A DNA stretch of 64,000 bases, from assembly GCA_016715945.1 (NCBI GenBank), contig JADJXJ010000001.1:1488001-1552000 (forward strand), read 5' to 3'. Under the pieces are notes generated by a model that saw only the letters and a program-made list of their open reading frames with translations, ran no database searches and was not told the DNA's origin. Source of the stretch: Bacteroidota bacterium (GTDB taxonomy: Bacteria > Bacteroidota > Bacteroidia > Bacteroidales > F082). Of the stretch, positions 10,157-19,149 are shown piece after piece. The position numbers and the translations under genes are program-made. Each line of letters starts with the position of its first letter. Positions within the stretch are counted from its first letter, which is position 1.

Positions 10157-11908
10157 TTGAAAAACCGAAACCTCTTTGTCCTCGCCTTCTTTGCACTGAT
10201 TACGACTTTTTCGGGCTGCGATTTTTTCAGCACCAAACCCGACGAGCCGCCGGCTTCGGGGCTCAGCCTTGCCGACAGCCTGAAACGCGTTCGTGAGGAG
10301 CAATTCGCAACTACTCTCGAAGAAGCAGCAGACCAGATCCGTTTTGTGCTCGAAAACAGAATGCCCGGCCAACGCTATTTGGTCGAAGAGCGCGCCCTGT
10401 TCAGTTCGGTGTTGCTTCCGCGTTTCTACACCAGCCGGGCATTTAAGCCCTTCTGGTTTTCGCATCCCGACAGCCTGCGCAAAGCGGAAAACATGATTCA
10501 GTTTATCGGGCAAACCCGGTATCACGGGCTGCTGGCCGAAGATTACCACCTGGCAAAAGCTTCGGAGCTTTTCACGCAGATGAAGGCCGACAGCGCTGCC
10601 ATCTTCGATGCTGTTGACCTGGCCCATCTCGACCTGCTGCTTTCCGACGCCTGGTTTATGATAGCCTCGCACCTCTACAACGGCAAGGTGGACCCCGAAG
10701 ACCTGTCGGCCCAGTGGGGCATTCAGCGCAACAGGCCCGAGCTTCAGCTCGACAAACGCCTGTCGGCCTTCGAAGGCGATGATGCGTACGGGGTAATGCA
10801 GCAGTTTTTTCCGCCACATCCGGGCTACCCTGCCATGGTGAAGGAAGCTGTAAGACTGAGCCAGCTTAAAGGCTTGCCTGCGCTAAACTTCAGGCCGCAG
10901 CAAACAGCCATCAAACCCGGCGAAACCGACCCGCTGCTCCCGGGTATTCGCCAGCGGCTTGAGCTCTGGGGGCTCTACGAACCCGACAGCTTGGCAAATG
11001 CAGAATATTACGACGAACATACTGCCGAAGCAGTCAGAAAAATTCAGAAAATATTTGGTTATCAACAGGATGGAATAATTGGCCGGCTCACCCTGAACGC
11101 CATCAATATGAGCCCGGAGCAACGACTGAAACAGCTCTATGTGAATATGGAGCGCCTGCGTTGGTTGCCCGACTCGCTCGAAGCCCGATATGTTTTGGTG
11201 AACATAGCCGATTTCAGTCTTTACGTGATGGCAGGCAACGATACCCTGCTGCAGATGAAAACCATCGTCGGAAAAGACTACCGCTCCACACCGGTTTTTA
11301 ATTCCAGAATTACCTACCTGGTTTTCAGTCCCTGGTGGACCGTGCCTCCGGGTATTCAAAAAGCAGATGTAATTCCGGCTGTTGCCCGCAACATCAACTA
11401 TCTGAAAGAGAAGAATATGCTGGTATTCAATGCCCGTGGTCAGCAGGTTGACCCGGCCACCATCCATTGGAGACGCGAGGGCATGCGCTACATCATCCGG
11501 CAGGCTCCAGGTCCGCAAAATGCACTGGGCAAGGTGAAATTCATGTTCCCGAACAAATACAATGTTTACCTGCACGACACCCCGTCGCGCGAGCTTTTTG
11601 CCCGCGACGAACGCACCTTCAGCTCAGGATGCATTAGGGTGGAAAAACCCTTTGAGCTTGCCAGGCTGCTGCTCGACGACCAGCCCGAATGGACCGACGA
11701 ACGCATCCGGCAGGCCATGAACAGCGGAACAGAACGCACAGTATTGTTGCGCAAACAACCTGGAGTGTACCTTTATTATCTGACCGCCTGGGCCACTGCC
11801 GATGGACAAATTGCCTACAGAACAGACATTTACGACCGCGACGAAGAAGTGTTTACAGCGCTGCAGCAAAAAAAGCGCAGTTCGCTTTCATCAAGTGAAC
11901 CCGATTGA
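10157..11908 (+). CDS. L,D-transpeptidase (YkuD domain) lipoprotein with peptidoglycan-binding domain
   Basis: I prefer the TTG start at 10157, giving 583 residues. It yields a compact MKNRN-type signal with lipobox TFSGC (Cys21); the longer frame beginning at TTG 10130 only adds residues in front. After a ~200-residue N-terminal region comes a peptidoglycan-binding-like segment around 295-315 (AVRKIQKIFGYQQDGIIG). The YkuD catalytic domain follows, with HDTPSRELF (His ~473) and FSSGCIRV (nucleophilic Cys ~492), the hallmark H...SxGCxR. It resembles the YcbB/LdtD layout: periplasmic enzymes that form 3-3 meso-DAP crosslinks in peptidoglycan or attach proteins to it. The next gene encodes another member of the YkuD superfamily. 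Confidence 0.9.
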   Translation: MKNRNLFVLAFFALITTFSGCDFFSTKPDEPPASGLSLADSLKRVREEQFATTLEEAADQIRFVLENRMPGQRYLVEERALFSSVLLPRFYTSRAFKPFWFSHPDSLRKAENMIQFIGQTRYHGLLAEDYHLAKASELFTQMKADSAAIFDAVDLAHLDLLLSDAWFMIASHLYNGKVDPEDLSAQWGIQRNRPELQLDKRLSAFEGDDAYGVMQQFFPPHPGYPAMVKEAVRLSQLKGLPALNFRPQQTAIKPGETDPLLPGIRQRLELWGLYEPDSLANAEYYDEHTAEAVRKIQKIFGYQQDGIIGRLTLNAINMSPEQRLKQLYVNMERLRWLPDSLEARYVLVNIADFSLYVMAGNDTLLQMKTIVGKDYRSTPVFNSRITYLVFSPWWTVPPGIQKADVIPAVARNINYLKEKNMLVFNARGQQVDPATIHWRREGMRYIIRQAPGPQNALGKVKFMFPNKYNVYLHDTPSRELFARDERTFSSGCIRVEKPFELARLLLDDQPEWTDERIRQAMNSGTERTVLLRKQPGVYLYYLTAWATADGQIAYRTDIYDRDEEVFTALQQKKRSSLSSSEPD

Positions 11909-11933
11909 GCATTTTTGCAAGGGACTTTGTGGG

Positions 11934-12647
11934 ATGAAACAGAAGTTATTCCGACTTGCATTGATATTCCTCCTCATGGCTGCCGCCTGGTGGCAAAGAC
12001 CAGGATATGTTCCGGTTGAACTGCCTGAGCCTGACAATACAGCACAGATCGTGTTTCCGGACGGCATCAATCCCGCACTGAAACAAGCATTTCTGGAACG
12101 CTATGAGCTGTTTGGTCAAATGGCCGCTAACCCTGTGATGACCTTTATCGATTACAGCCTGCCTTCGACCGAGCCAAGGCTCTGGGCTTTCGATCCCGCA
12201 ACAGGTAAAGTATTGTTGCACAGCCTTGTGGCGCATGGTCAGCAGACAGGCGAAAACCAGGCCGTTCATTTCTCAAACCGTGATGGCTCGCACCAGAGCA
12301 GCCTTGGATTTTATCTGACGGACGAGGTGTATCATGGCAATCATGGCCTGTCGTTGAGGTTAAGGGGACTTGAAGAAGGCATCAATGACAGGGCCTTCGA
12401 CCGGGCTATCGTCATTCACGGAGCCGACTATGTGTCGGACGATTTCATACGGCAGCACGGCCGGTTGGGCCGGAGCCACGGCTGCCCCGCCCTGCCCCAT
12501 GAAAATGTTCCCGAATTCATTCGGTTGACCGCCAAAGGCTCCCTCATCTTTGTGTACCATCCGGAATACCTGGCGCTGTTGCAATCGGTCAGCCAGCCTG
12601 TGGCCCAGCAGTTTAGCGAATTGAACAAATCGCAAACAATTGATTAG
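11934..12647 (+). CDS. Murein L,D-transpeptidase catalytic-domain family protein (YkuD_2)
   Basis: From the ATG at 11934 the protein has 237 residues. It starts with a membrane anchor or signal (KLFRLALIFLLMAAAWW). The catalytic part holds the YkuD_2 pattern: the IVIHGADYVS histidine followed by LGRSHGCPALP with Cys ~184. In-frame sequence upstream of 11934 belongs to the end of the preceding gene and is not needed. Gap of 25 nt to the first transpeptidase gene, so co-transcription is probable; together they suggest a peptidoglycan-modifying unit. YkuD_2 members are annotated from sequence as murein L,D-transpeptidases; few have been tested. Its stop is overlapped by the start of the following methyltransferase. 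Confidence 0.85.
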   Translation: MKQKLFRLALIFLLMAAAWWQRPGYVPVELPEPDNTAQIVFPDGINPALKQAFLERYELFGQMAANPVMTFIDYSLPSTEPRLWAFDPATGKVLLHSLVAHGQQTGENQAVHFSNRDGSHQSSLGFYLTDEVYHGNHGLSLRLRGLEEGINDRAFDRAIVIHGADYVSDDFIRQHGRLGRSHGCPALPHENVPEFIRLTAKGSLIFVYHPEYLALLQSVSQPVAQQFSELNKSQTID

Positions 12648-13293
12648 AAATACGTCAGACCAATCCACCACCTGTCCGTTGTGCAGAGGAAGTTCGGTGT
12701 ATTTTCACAAGCAAAAAGACCGGGTATTTTTCATATGCACTCAGTGTGGGGGAGTATTTGTGCCAGCATGGCATCATCCCTCAGCTGAAGCCGAATTTCA
12801 GAGATACCTCAAACACCGGAACGACGTACACAATCCGGGGTACAAAGCCTCGGTGCAGCCTGTGATTGATTATATCCAGCAAAACTACGCCCCGTCGCAC
12901 CAAGGTCTCGATTTTGGCTGCGGCCCTGCTTCGGCGGTGATGTACTGGCTAAAGGAAGCCGGCTATAATATCGTTGGTTATGACCCTTTTTTCGAGCCAT
13001 CCACCCGACTGGAGGAGGAAAATTACGACTACATCACCTGCACCGAAGTGATCGAGCATTTCCGCCGCCCTGCCGAAACCTTCGGCCTGCTTTACAGCCT
13101 GCTCCGGCCGGGCGGACAACTGGTTTGCACCACAAAACTCCTGCCCGAGACAGGCGACTTTAAAAATTGGTATTACAAAAACGACCTGACGCATCTGTTT
13201 TTTTACACCGAAACCAGCCTGTACAAAGTGGCTGAATTGTGTGGTTTTAAAAGCTATGCTATTGATGGTCTGCTAATTAAATTTGTAAAGTAG
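12640..13293 (+). CDS. Class I SAM-dependent methyltransferase with N-terminal zinc ribbon
   Basis: 217 residues. The start is TTG at 12640, overlapping the previous stop by 8 nt; no ATG is available near the N-terminus. Residues 12-36 form a CPLC...CTQC zinc-ribbon-like pair of cysteine pairs. The Rossmann methyltransferase core follows, with motif I LDFGCGPAS near 89-97 (SAM binding) and the downstream acidic residue in VGYDPFF. Similar small bacterial methyltransferases with a rubredoxin-like head are annotated as methyltransferase domain proteins; the substrate is unknown. It may be expressed with the two transpeptidase genes upstream because of the overlap. Confidence 0.75.
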   Translation: MIRNTSDQSTTCPLCRGSSVYFHKQKDRVFFICTQCGGVFVPAWHHPSAEAEFQRYLKHRNDVHNPGYKASVQPVIDYIQQNYAPSHQGLDFGCGPASAVMYWLKEAGYNIVGYDPFFEPSTRLEEENYDYITCTEVIEHFRRPAETFGLLYSLLRPGGQLVCTTKLLPETGDFKNWYYKNDLTHLFFYTETSLYKVAELCGFKSYAIDGLLIKFVK

Positions 13294-13498
13294 ATTTTTT
13301 GCAAAATTCAATACGGAAAAAATACTGAAAAGTGGCAATCTGGAACCATATCAGTTTTCGGCCAGGCCGCCGTTTTGCCCTGGATTCACTTCTCTCGCAA
13401 CGGTTTTAAGTGATTCTTTGCGATTTAATAATATGCTTTCAGCGTATCGGGTAAAGCGATTGTTGTAATATTGTGCCTTAAACTCAAATCGGGAATTA

Positions 13499-15370
13499 GT
13501 GGAAACGATTTACTTGATTTTTGTCGTCGTTCTTTTCATTCTGGCTATATCCGACCTGGTGGTTGGTGTGAGTAACGACGCGGTGAATTTCCTGAACTCG
13601 GCCATCGGTGCCAAAGCTGCCCCGTTCAGGATAGTGATGCTGGTAGCTGCGCTCGGGGTGTTGGTTGGAGCCACTTTTTCGGGTGGAATGATGGAGATTG
13701 CCCGTTCGGGGGTATTCAACCCGGAAATGTTCAATTTTTCGGACATCATGATCATCTTTCTCGCGGTAATGATAGCCGACGTGATCCTGCTCGACACGTT
13801 CAACACCCTCGGATTGCCCACATCCACCACTGTATCAATTATTTTTGAATTGCTCGGTGCTTCAGTGGCCATCGCGCTGATGAAAGTGAGCGCTGCCGAC
13901 AGTGGCCACAACCTCAGTGAGTACATCAACAGCAGCCGGGCGCTGGCCATCATCTCGGGCATCCTGCTGTCGGTGGTGATCGCCTTCACCTTTGGCGCAT
14001 TGATTCAATACATTACCCGCGCAATTTTCTCGTTTCGTTATGAGCCTCGGCTCAAATACCTGGGAGGTGTGTTTGGCGGTTTTGCCATCACCTCAATTGT
14101 TTATTTTATCCTGCTCAAAGGCGCCAAAGATGCCTCTTTCATGACCAAGGAAGCCTATGCCTGGATTTCAACACATGGCAGCACCATTCTTATCACCAGC
14201 TTTGTGGGCTTCAGCATCATCCTTCAGGTTCTGTATTCTTTGTTCAAAGTTAACATCCTGAGAATCATCGTACTCACAGGCACCTTTGCCCTGGCCATGG
14301 CTTTTGCGGGCAACGACCTGGTGAACTTTATCGGGGTACCGCTTGCCGGTTATGAGTCATACAAAACGTATATCAACAATCCCGGCATCGACCCCAACCT
14401 TTTCCCGATGTCGTCGCTGCGCGAAGCCATCAAAACCCCGACAGCCTTTTTGCTTCTTGCCGGGCTGATCATGGTGGTCACCCTGTACACCTCCCGCAAA
14501 GCCCGTTCAGTCATCAAAACTTCGGTTGACCTGAGCCGGCAGGACGAAGGACAAGAACGCTTTGGCAGCACACCACTCTCGCGGGCCATAGTCCGGCTTG
14601 CATTGAATATTTCGGAGAGTGTATCCCAAATCGTTCCACAAAATGTTAAGACAAAGCTGTCGCAACAGTTCGTGCAGCCGCCACACGACAAACACGATAC
14701 GGATGCTCCGGCATTCGACATGCTCCGTGCGGCTGTGAATCTGGTGGTTGCGTCTGGTCTTATTGCTTTCGGCACCTCGCTCAAATTACCCCTCTCGACC
14801 ACCTATGTCACTTTTATGGTGGCCATGGGCACCAGCCTTTCCGACGGAGCCTGGGACCGCGAAAGTGCAGTTTACCGCATCACGGGCGTATTCTCGGTTA
14901 TTGGTGGGTGGTTTATCACTGCCCTGTCGGCCTTTCTGCTCTCTTTCACCATTGCCATTGCGTTCTACTTTGGAGGCAACATCGCCATCTTCCTCATGAT
15001 CGGCCTGGCTGTGTTGCTGGTATATCGCACCCATGTGTTGCATCACCGCAAAGAAGCACAGGAAGCCTCGTCGCGCAAAGAGGTGATGGAAATCAATTCT
15101 GAAAATATCCTCGACACCTGCATCAACAACATCACCGAAATCCTTTCCCAAACCCAACTGGAATACAAGCGTTGCATCGACGCCGTATCTGACGAAGACA
15201 TCAAATCGCTGAAAAGACCCGCAAAAAGGTTGAAAAACTTGCAGCCAAAGCCAAAGAGCGCAAAAATAACGTGCCTATTATCATTTCCAAACTCAGGGAA
15301 GACGCCTCTGAATCGGGACACTATTACGTGCAAGCCCTGGATTACCTGCGCGAAATATTGCATGCGATGA
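13499..15370 (+). CDS. Inorganic phosphate transporter, PiT family (frame broken near 15.2 kb)
   Basis: The GTG start at 13499 gives METIYLIFVVVLFILAISDL, with the PiT signature GVSNDAVNFLNSAIG right after it; a second signature half, FAGNDLVNFIGVPLAG, lies near residue 265. About ten membrane helices span residues 1-520. This is a Bacteroidota-type long PiT, a proton- or sodium-coupled phosphate symporter of the inner membrane. After residue ~568 the frame runs into an unnatural K/P/R/C-rich tail (KRPAKRLKNLQPKPKS), while the expected cytoplasmic PhoU-like tail continues in the -1 frame. One missing base in an A-run (15212-15215 or 15223-15227) would restore a ~758-residue protein. It could be a sequencing error, a real mutation or programmed slippage. 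Confidence 0.85.
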   Translation: METIYLIFVVVLFILAISDLVVGVSNDAVNFLNSAIGAKAAPFRIVMLVAALGVLVGATFSGGMMEIARSGVFNPEMFNFSDIMIIFLAVMIADVILLDTFNTLGLPTSTTVSIIFELLGASVAIALMKVSAADSGHNLSEYINSSRALAIISGILLSVVIAFTFGALIQYITRAIFSFRYEPRLKYLGGVFGGFAITSIVYFILLKGAKDASFMTKEAYAWISTHGSTILITSFVGFSIILQVLYSLFKVNILRIIVLTGTFALAMAFAGNDLVNFIGVPLAGYESYKTYINNPGIDPNLFPMSSLREAIKTPTAFLLLAGLIMVVTLYTSRKARSVIKTSVDLSRQDEGQERFGSTPLSRAIVRLALNISESVSQIVPQNVKTKLSQQFVQPPHDKHDTDAPAFDMLRAAVNLVVASGLIAFGTSLKLPLSTTYVTFMVAMGTSLSDGAWDRESAVYRITGVFSVIGGWFITALSAFLLSFTIAIAFYFGGNIAIFLMIGLAVLLVYRTHVLHHRKEAQEASSRKEVMEINSENILDTCINNITEILSQTQLEYKRCIDAVSDEDIKSLKRPAKRLKNLQPKPKSAKITCLLSFPNSGKTPLNRDTITCKPWITCAKYCMR

Positions 15371-15777
15371 ACTTTATTGTTCAGCCGGCATTTGAGCATG
15401 TGGACAACAACCACAAGCCCTTTACGCAGGCACAAACCAACGAGCTCAGACTGTTGAGCCAGCACATCGGCAAGTTCATGACCCATGTGGCAACCGATAT
15501 AACTGATAAAAACTTCAGCAACCAGGAGTTTATCCTGAGCGAACAACAGAAGCTCCTGGCTACGATCGACCTGTTCAGGAAAAACGAGGTACGCCGGCTA
15601 AAAAAAGGCGCCTCTTCAACCCGCAACAGCCTGCTTTTCATGAACATCCTGCAGGAATCGAAAAATCTGCTGCTGTTTGTGGTCAACCTTTACAAAGCTC
15701 AGCGCGACTTTGTGAACTACCACGAAATGCGCAAAAAAACACCCCCTCTCCCGCCGGTTGAGCCACCTCAGGCCTGA
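15208..15777 (+). CDS. C-terminal cytoplasmic tail of the PiT transporter, in the -1 frame
   Basis: This frame has no proper start of its own; the first candidate is a GTG at 15271. It reads AEKTRKKVEKLAAKAKERKN and then a helical domain of about 160 residues (HYYVQALDYLREI, FEHVDNNHKPF). The latter looks like the PhoU-type coiled tail that follows the membrane part of long Bacteroidota PiT proteins. The overlap with the transporter frame and the smooth join across the A-runs show that the two frames are one gene. Its own independent function is unlikely. The gene ends in a proline-rich tail shortly before a bidirectional terminator. Confidence 0.7.
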   Translation, partial: AEKTRKKVEKLAAKAKERKNNVPIIISKLREDASESGHYYVQALDYLREILHAMNFIVQPAFEHVDNNHKPFTQAQTNELRLLSQHIGKFMTHVATDITDKNFSNQEFILSEQQKLLATIDLFRKNEVRRLKKGASSTRNSLLFMNILQESKNLLLFVVNLYKAQRDFVNYHEMRKKTPPLPPVEPPQA

Positions 15778-15812
15778 GGCAGCACTACCTCACATCAGTA
15801 TCCGAAAAAACA

Positions 15813-15850
15813 AAGACGCTGCCGGCTGAGGTTCTGGCCGGCAGCGTCTT
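15813..15850. terminator. Bidirectional rho-independent terminator
   Basis: A perfect 14-bp stem (AAGACGCTGCCGGC / GCCGGCAGCGTCTT) with a ten-base loop, flanked by A-rich sequence on the left and T-rich on the right. It sits between the convergent PiT and LruC genes and should stop transcription from both sides. Confidence 0.85.
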
Positions 15851-15869
15851 CTATTTTCTGTGAAAGCAA

Positions 15870-17894
15870 TTATCTTCTTGTTGGCTGGTAAATTTTCTCC
15901 GGGTTCCTGTATCCGGGACGGTCTTTGTACCAGTCGTTGAAAAGCTCTCCGCCGCTTTCGGCCCATTCGCCAAACTTAAGGTGGGCATCGAGCACTTCGG
16001 TCTTTTCGATGGGGTATTCAAAGCGCTCGACGATGTTGATGGCCCATGGCAGGTTGTTTGAGGTTTTGTAGTAGCGGCCCTGCGAGGGAATGCTGTTGTC
16101 GTGGCCACTGCCGAGCAGGGCAGGATCGGCCAGGGCTGTGGGCGCTTTATCAGGCAGGTGCACTTCCACCCCGCGTTGCTTGTTCACGATGATAAACGGA
16201 TTGAAAGGCGCAATGCCCAGCTGGCTCAGTGGCACAGGCTGGTTGAATACGACATTGACCTGAAGGGTATCGGGTGTGATGAAAGGCACCTCGGGAGTGG
16301 TATTGGCCCCGATGCTGGTGCCAACCGGAGGTAAAACGTCGTAGGAGTCATCCCAGACAATAATCACGGCATTGGGCTGATTGGACTCAGTACCATTTGT
16401 GTTTAGCTGAATATAGTTGCTGACTAACCGCTGGCCGCTTACCGATTGCACTTTGTCGTAAGGCACGGGCAGTTCGATACCAAAACCATTGTGGTAAAAG
16501 GCTCCGTGTGCCCGCAGGATAAAGGTTCCCTGAATCTCAACCACCTGATTGCTGCCATTGGTAATCTGGTTGAAATTGTAGTCGATCACGGCATCGTTGA
16601 AGTCGTAGTCGCCGCGATATGGCCACAAATCCTCGAATGCCAGGGTGCCAAAATTACCCTGCGAGAAGAAATAGTTGTTGAAAGCCCTTTCGGGGTCGTC
16701 GGGATAATCGTCAAACTGATCGGGGATGCCGTCGCCATCACGATCCTGGCCTGTGTAGTCCACAATCGGGAGTTTGCTCGGATCGATGGACTGTACTGGA
16801 TTGGCAGTCACATAAAAGATTGCGTCGTTGAAGTCGTGGTCGCATCCACTCTGGGTGCGTTTGATGTCTTCGATGCCCAGCAGGAACAGCTGGCGGCCGG
16901 GGTCGCGCAGGAGCACTGTTTGCTGCGACAATGGATTGCTTGCCGGCCCGTTGAGGTGCTTGGTGGAATAGACAATCCAGCGGCCATCGGTGACCTGTCC
17001 GTTTTTCCAGCCATCAGCAATGAGCGCAAAGGCAATGGTGGTGCCGGCATTAAAACGCCCGATTTTGACCTTGTTGCCCGGCTGCAGGCCACCTCCGCTC
17101 CCCTGCATCGAAGCATTCGGAAAGATGATGGTAATAGAATCAATAGCGGACGGTGTGGCAGGCGGATTGTTGGTGGGATATGTGTAAAAACCCAAAACGT
17201 TCAGGTAGCCTGCCCCTTCGGTCACGAAAGTTACCCAAACATCGCAGGTTTCGACCAGGTTGATGTTGTGATCGTATTGCGGAAAGAAATATTCGGGATG
17301 GGAAACGTCGAGCCGAACGCGCTCAGGAAGCGTATTGTTGACATCGTCGAGAAATGATGCGGTGATGGGATCGTTGACCGGCTCCAAATAAGCCGGAACT
17401 CCCTGGGAGTTGTATGCCCCGAGAAATTTATACACTGCATTGGCAGCCTTTGGCACCATCACCTCCCTGAGTTGCGGAGCCGACGGAACTCCGCCAAACA
17501 CCACATCGAAACCGTTCGGACCAAGACTCACTTCCCTCGCATTGACCAATCCCACATAGTCGGTGCGAACATACAAACTGGTGTAGTAGGCCGGCACCTG
17601 ATAATCAACTATATATTTGCCATCCTGGCCAGTCACCCCGCTTGTGATCAATGTACCCCCTTCGGCAGGGTCATGTGTGTACACCTCAAACTTTGCGCCG
17701 GAAATGGGCTGACCGAGGTTGTCGAGCGCCCTTATCGAGAACCTGGCATTTTTTGTCGTTTGCCATGTGAAACTACTGGGCACCGAAAGGCGCTCCATCT
17801 TTGTTTTTCCCGAATCATCCGGGCCTGTAATCTTGCGGCACGAAACTAAAGCAGCGCAGCAAACTGCCAGGGAAATAAGCGCAAGGTTCTTCAT
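15870..17894 (-). CDS. LruC-domain lipoprotein
   Basis: 674 residues. The signal peptide ends in a lipobox (ALVSC, Cys19), followed by a G/S/D-rich linker. Near residues 45-125 there is an Ig-like/carboxypeptidase-regulatory-like segment (FSIRALDNLGQPISGAKFEV). The middle holds a DUF4114-like part (GCDHDFNDAIFYVT). Then comes DRDGDGIPDQFDDYPDD, a calcium-binding-like acidic loop, and the start of the LruC domain (GDYDFNDAVIDYNF), which runs to near the C-terminus. LruC proteins are surface or secreted Bacteroidota proteins of unknown role, named from Leptospira. Transcribed alone, with a -7 element upstream and a bidirectional terminator downstream. Confidence 0.82.
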   Translation of the reverse strand: MKNLALISLAVCCAALVSCRKITGPDDSGKTKMERLSVPSSFTWQTTKNARFSIRALDNLGQPISGAKFEVYTHDPAEGGTLITSGVTGQDGKYIVDYQVPAYYTSLYVRTDYVGLVNAREVSLGPNGFDVVFGGVPSAPQLREVMVPKAANAVYKFLGAYNSQGVPAYLEPVNDPITASFLDDVNNTLPERVRLDVSHPEYFFPQYDHNINLVETCDVWVTFVTEGAGYLNVLGFYTYPTNNPPATPSAIDSITIIFPNASMQGSGGGLQPGNKVKIGRFNAGTTIAFALIADGWKNGQVTDGRWIVYSTKHLNGPASNPLSQQTVLLRDPGRQLFLLGIEDIKRTQSGCDHDFNDAIFYVTANPVQSIDPSKLPIVDYTGQDRDGDGIPDQFDDYPDDPERAFNNYFFSQGNFGTLAFEDLWPYRGDYDFNDAVIDYNFNQITNGSNQVVEIQGTFILRAHGAFYHNGFGIELPVPYDKVQSVSGQRLVSNYIQLNTNGTESNQPNAVIIVWDDSYDVLPPVGTSIGANTTPEVPFITPDTLQVNVVFNQPVPLSQLGIAPFNPFIIVNKQRGVEVHLPDKAPTALADPALLGSGHDNSIPSQGRYYKTSNNLPWAINIVERFEYPIEKTEVLDAHLKFGEWAESGGELFNDWYKDRPGYRNPEKIYQPTRR

Positions 17895-17919
17895 AGCAAA
17901 ATCGTTTTTTTCCCGCGGG

Positions 17920-17927
17920 CAAATTTA
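17920..17927 (-). promoter_or_regulatory. Promoter -7 element of the LruC gene
   Basis: TAAATTTG on the minus strand matches TAnnTTTG exactly, 25 nt before the ATG. No TTG is seen at the expected -33 distance. Confidence 0.4.
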
Positions 17928-18155
17928 ATGCCAGCTGAACTTAATTACTGTATATCAATCATTTGCGATAAATTACCCTTTTGCCTGTCTCCAAAGAAAA
18001 GACGATTTTTCCACGAAAGGAAAACGATATCTCCACAGGAATTGGACCGACCGGGTTCAATTGTCGGATAAAGTTAAAGCTGCTTGGAAAGCTGGTCAAG
18101 CCTTCAGGAAAAAATCTTTTAAAAAAAACTCGCCTGTTCAGCTTTAACGGATAAG

Positions 18156-19031
18156 TCAGCTCCGGCTGTAATTCTGAAAAGCGACCACAAAGCGTTCCCG
18201 CCCGTGATGATCCTCGTGCACCCGCACATCGGCCAGACCGGCCTCCTTGAAAAGCTCTGCCACATCGGAAGCATACGCGCTGTGGCATTCCACAGCCAAC
18301 ATGCCCCCGTTCTGGAGTTGTGTTGTGGCCAGCTTTGCCAGGGCATGGTAAAAAATCAAAGGCGATGCATCAGGAACAAAGAGCGCCAGGGCCGGCTCGG
18401 CAAGCACATGTTTTGCCAGCGTATTCTTCTCGCTTTCGGGCACGTAGGGCGGATTGGAAAGAATCAGATCATAGGGGGCGTTTTCATCCGGCCCCGGATT
18501 AAGCAGATCCTGATGAATAAATTCTACTTCCGCTCCTAAGCTGACCGCATTTTGCCGTGCCTGTTCCAGGGCAGGTAGGGAAACATCGCTGGCCCAAACC
18601 TTGACCGAGGGATGCCGCAGCTTCATGCTCACCGCAATGCAGCCCGATCCGGTGCAGGCATCGAGCGCCTTCAGCTCATCTCGTTTTCCGATGAAGCCGG
18701 AGGCCAGCATGAGCATCCCTTCTGTCTCCTGTCTTGGTATGAGTACCGCCTCATTGACAGCGAAAGGGTGTCCGTCAAACCAGGCCACACCGGTCACATA
18801 CTGCAACGGTCGCCCGCTGCGCACCTCTTTAACGGCAAAGTGCACCTCAAGCATCTCGGATTCCGAGATGCGCAAATCCGGTTCGAGGGCCATCGCCATG
18901 CGGTCTATTCCAAGAAAATGACGGATGATCTCGCGGACAATATTAACCGCCTCGCGGGCATCATACAATTCGCTGAGCTGACGGGCGTAATAGGACATCA
19001 CATCACTCAGCCTGTTCGAAGGCACTTTCAT
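18156..19031 (-). CDS. prmC: Peptide chain release factor N5-glutamine methyltransferase
   Basis: 291 residues. An N-terminal helical domain of about 80 residues binds release factors. The SAM-binding Rossmann domain has ALDACTGSGCIAVS (motif I), and the catalytic SNPPYVPESE motif is near residue 193; NPPY marks the amide-methylating HemK/PrmC family. It methylates the Gln of the GGQ motif in RF1 and RF2, in the cytoplasm. The start at 19031 gives the normal family length. It lies 14 nt beyond a terminator that ends the upstream tRNA-His transcript, so expression may depend on read-through or a promoter inside the tRNA region. Confidence 0.93.
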   Translation of the reverse strand: MKVPSNRLSDVMSYYARQLSELYDAREAVNIVREIIRHFLGIDRMAMALEPDLRISESEMLEVHFAVKEVRSGRPLQYVTGVAWFDGHPFAVNEAVLIPRQETEGMLMLASGFIGKRDELKALDACTGSGCIAVSMKLRHPSVKVWASDVSLPALEQARQNAVSLGAEVEFIHQDLLNPGPDENAPYDLILSNPPYVPESEKNTLAKHVLAEPALALFVPDASPLIFYHALAKLATTQLQNGGMLAVECHSAYASDVAELFKEAGLADVRVHEDHHGRERFVVAFQNYSRS

Positions 19032-19044
19032 GCGTCGGAAAATG

Positions 19045-19068
19045 AAAAAACCCGGCTTTTGCCGGGCT
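19045..19068 (-). terminator. Rho-independent terminator of the tRNA-His gene
   Basis: On the minus strand the stem CCCGGC-AAAA-GCCGGG is followed by six T residues. It begins a few bases after the 3' end of tRNA-His and ends 14 nt before the prmC start codon. Confidence 0.88.
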
Positions 19069-19070
19069 TG

Positions 19071-19145
19071 GGTGGCAGATGGGACTCGAACCCACGACCC
19101 TCAGAACCACAATCTGATGCTCTAACCGACTGAGCTACAGCCACC
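19071..19145 (-). tRNA. tRNA-His (anticodon GTG)
   Basis: 75 nt. The D-arm GCTCAGTCGGTTAGAGC, an anticodon arm with a TCAGA/TCTGA stem around loop TTGTGGT (anticodon GTG), and a T-arm GTGGG-TTCGAGT-CCCAT are all present. The extra 5' G (position -1) opposite C73 is the identity element of bacterial tRNA-His. The acceptor stem has one apparent U-U mismatch at 6-67. The CCA end is not encoded. Confidence 0.95.
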
Positions 19146-19149
19146 GCTG

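Noticed and set aside
16446..17357. A 303-codon plus-strand frame opposite the LruC gene
   Set aside because: No signal peptide or motif; lies wholly inside the LruC gene.
17959..18155. A short minus-strand reading frame in the prmC-LruC gap
   Set aside because: Its only ATG lies inside prmC in another frame, and the part in the gap could only start at a rare TTG; no support.
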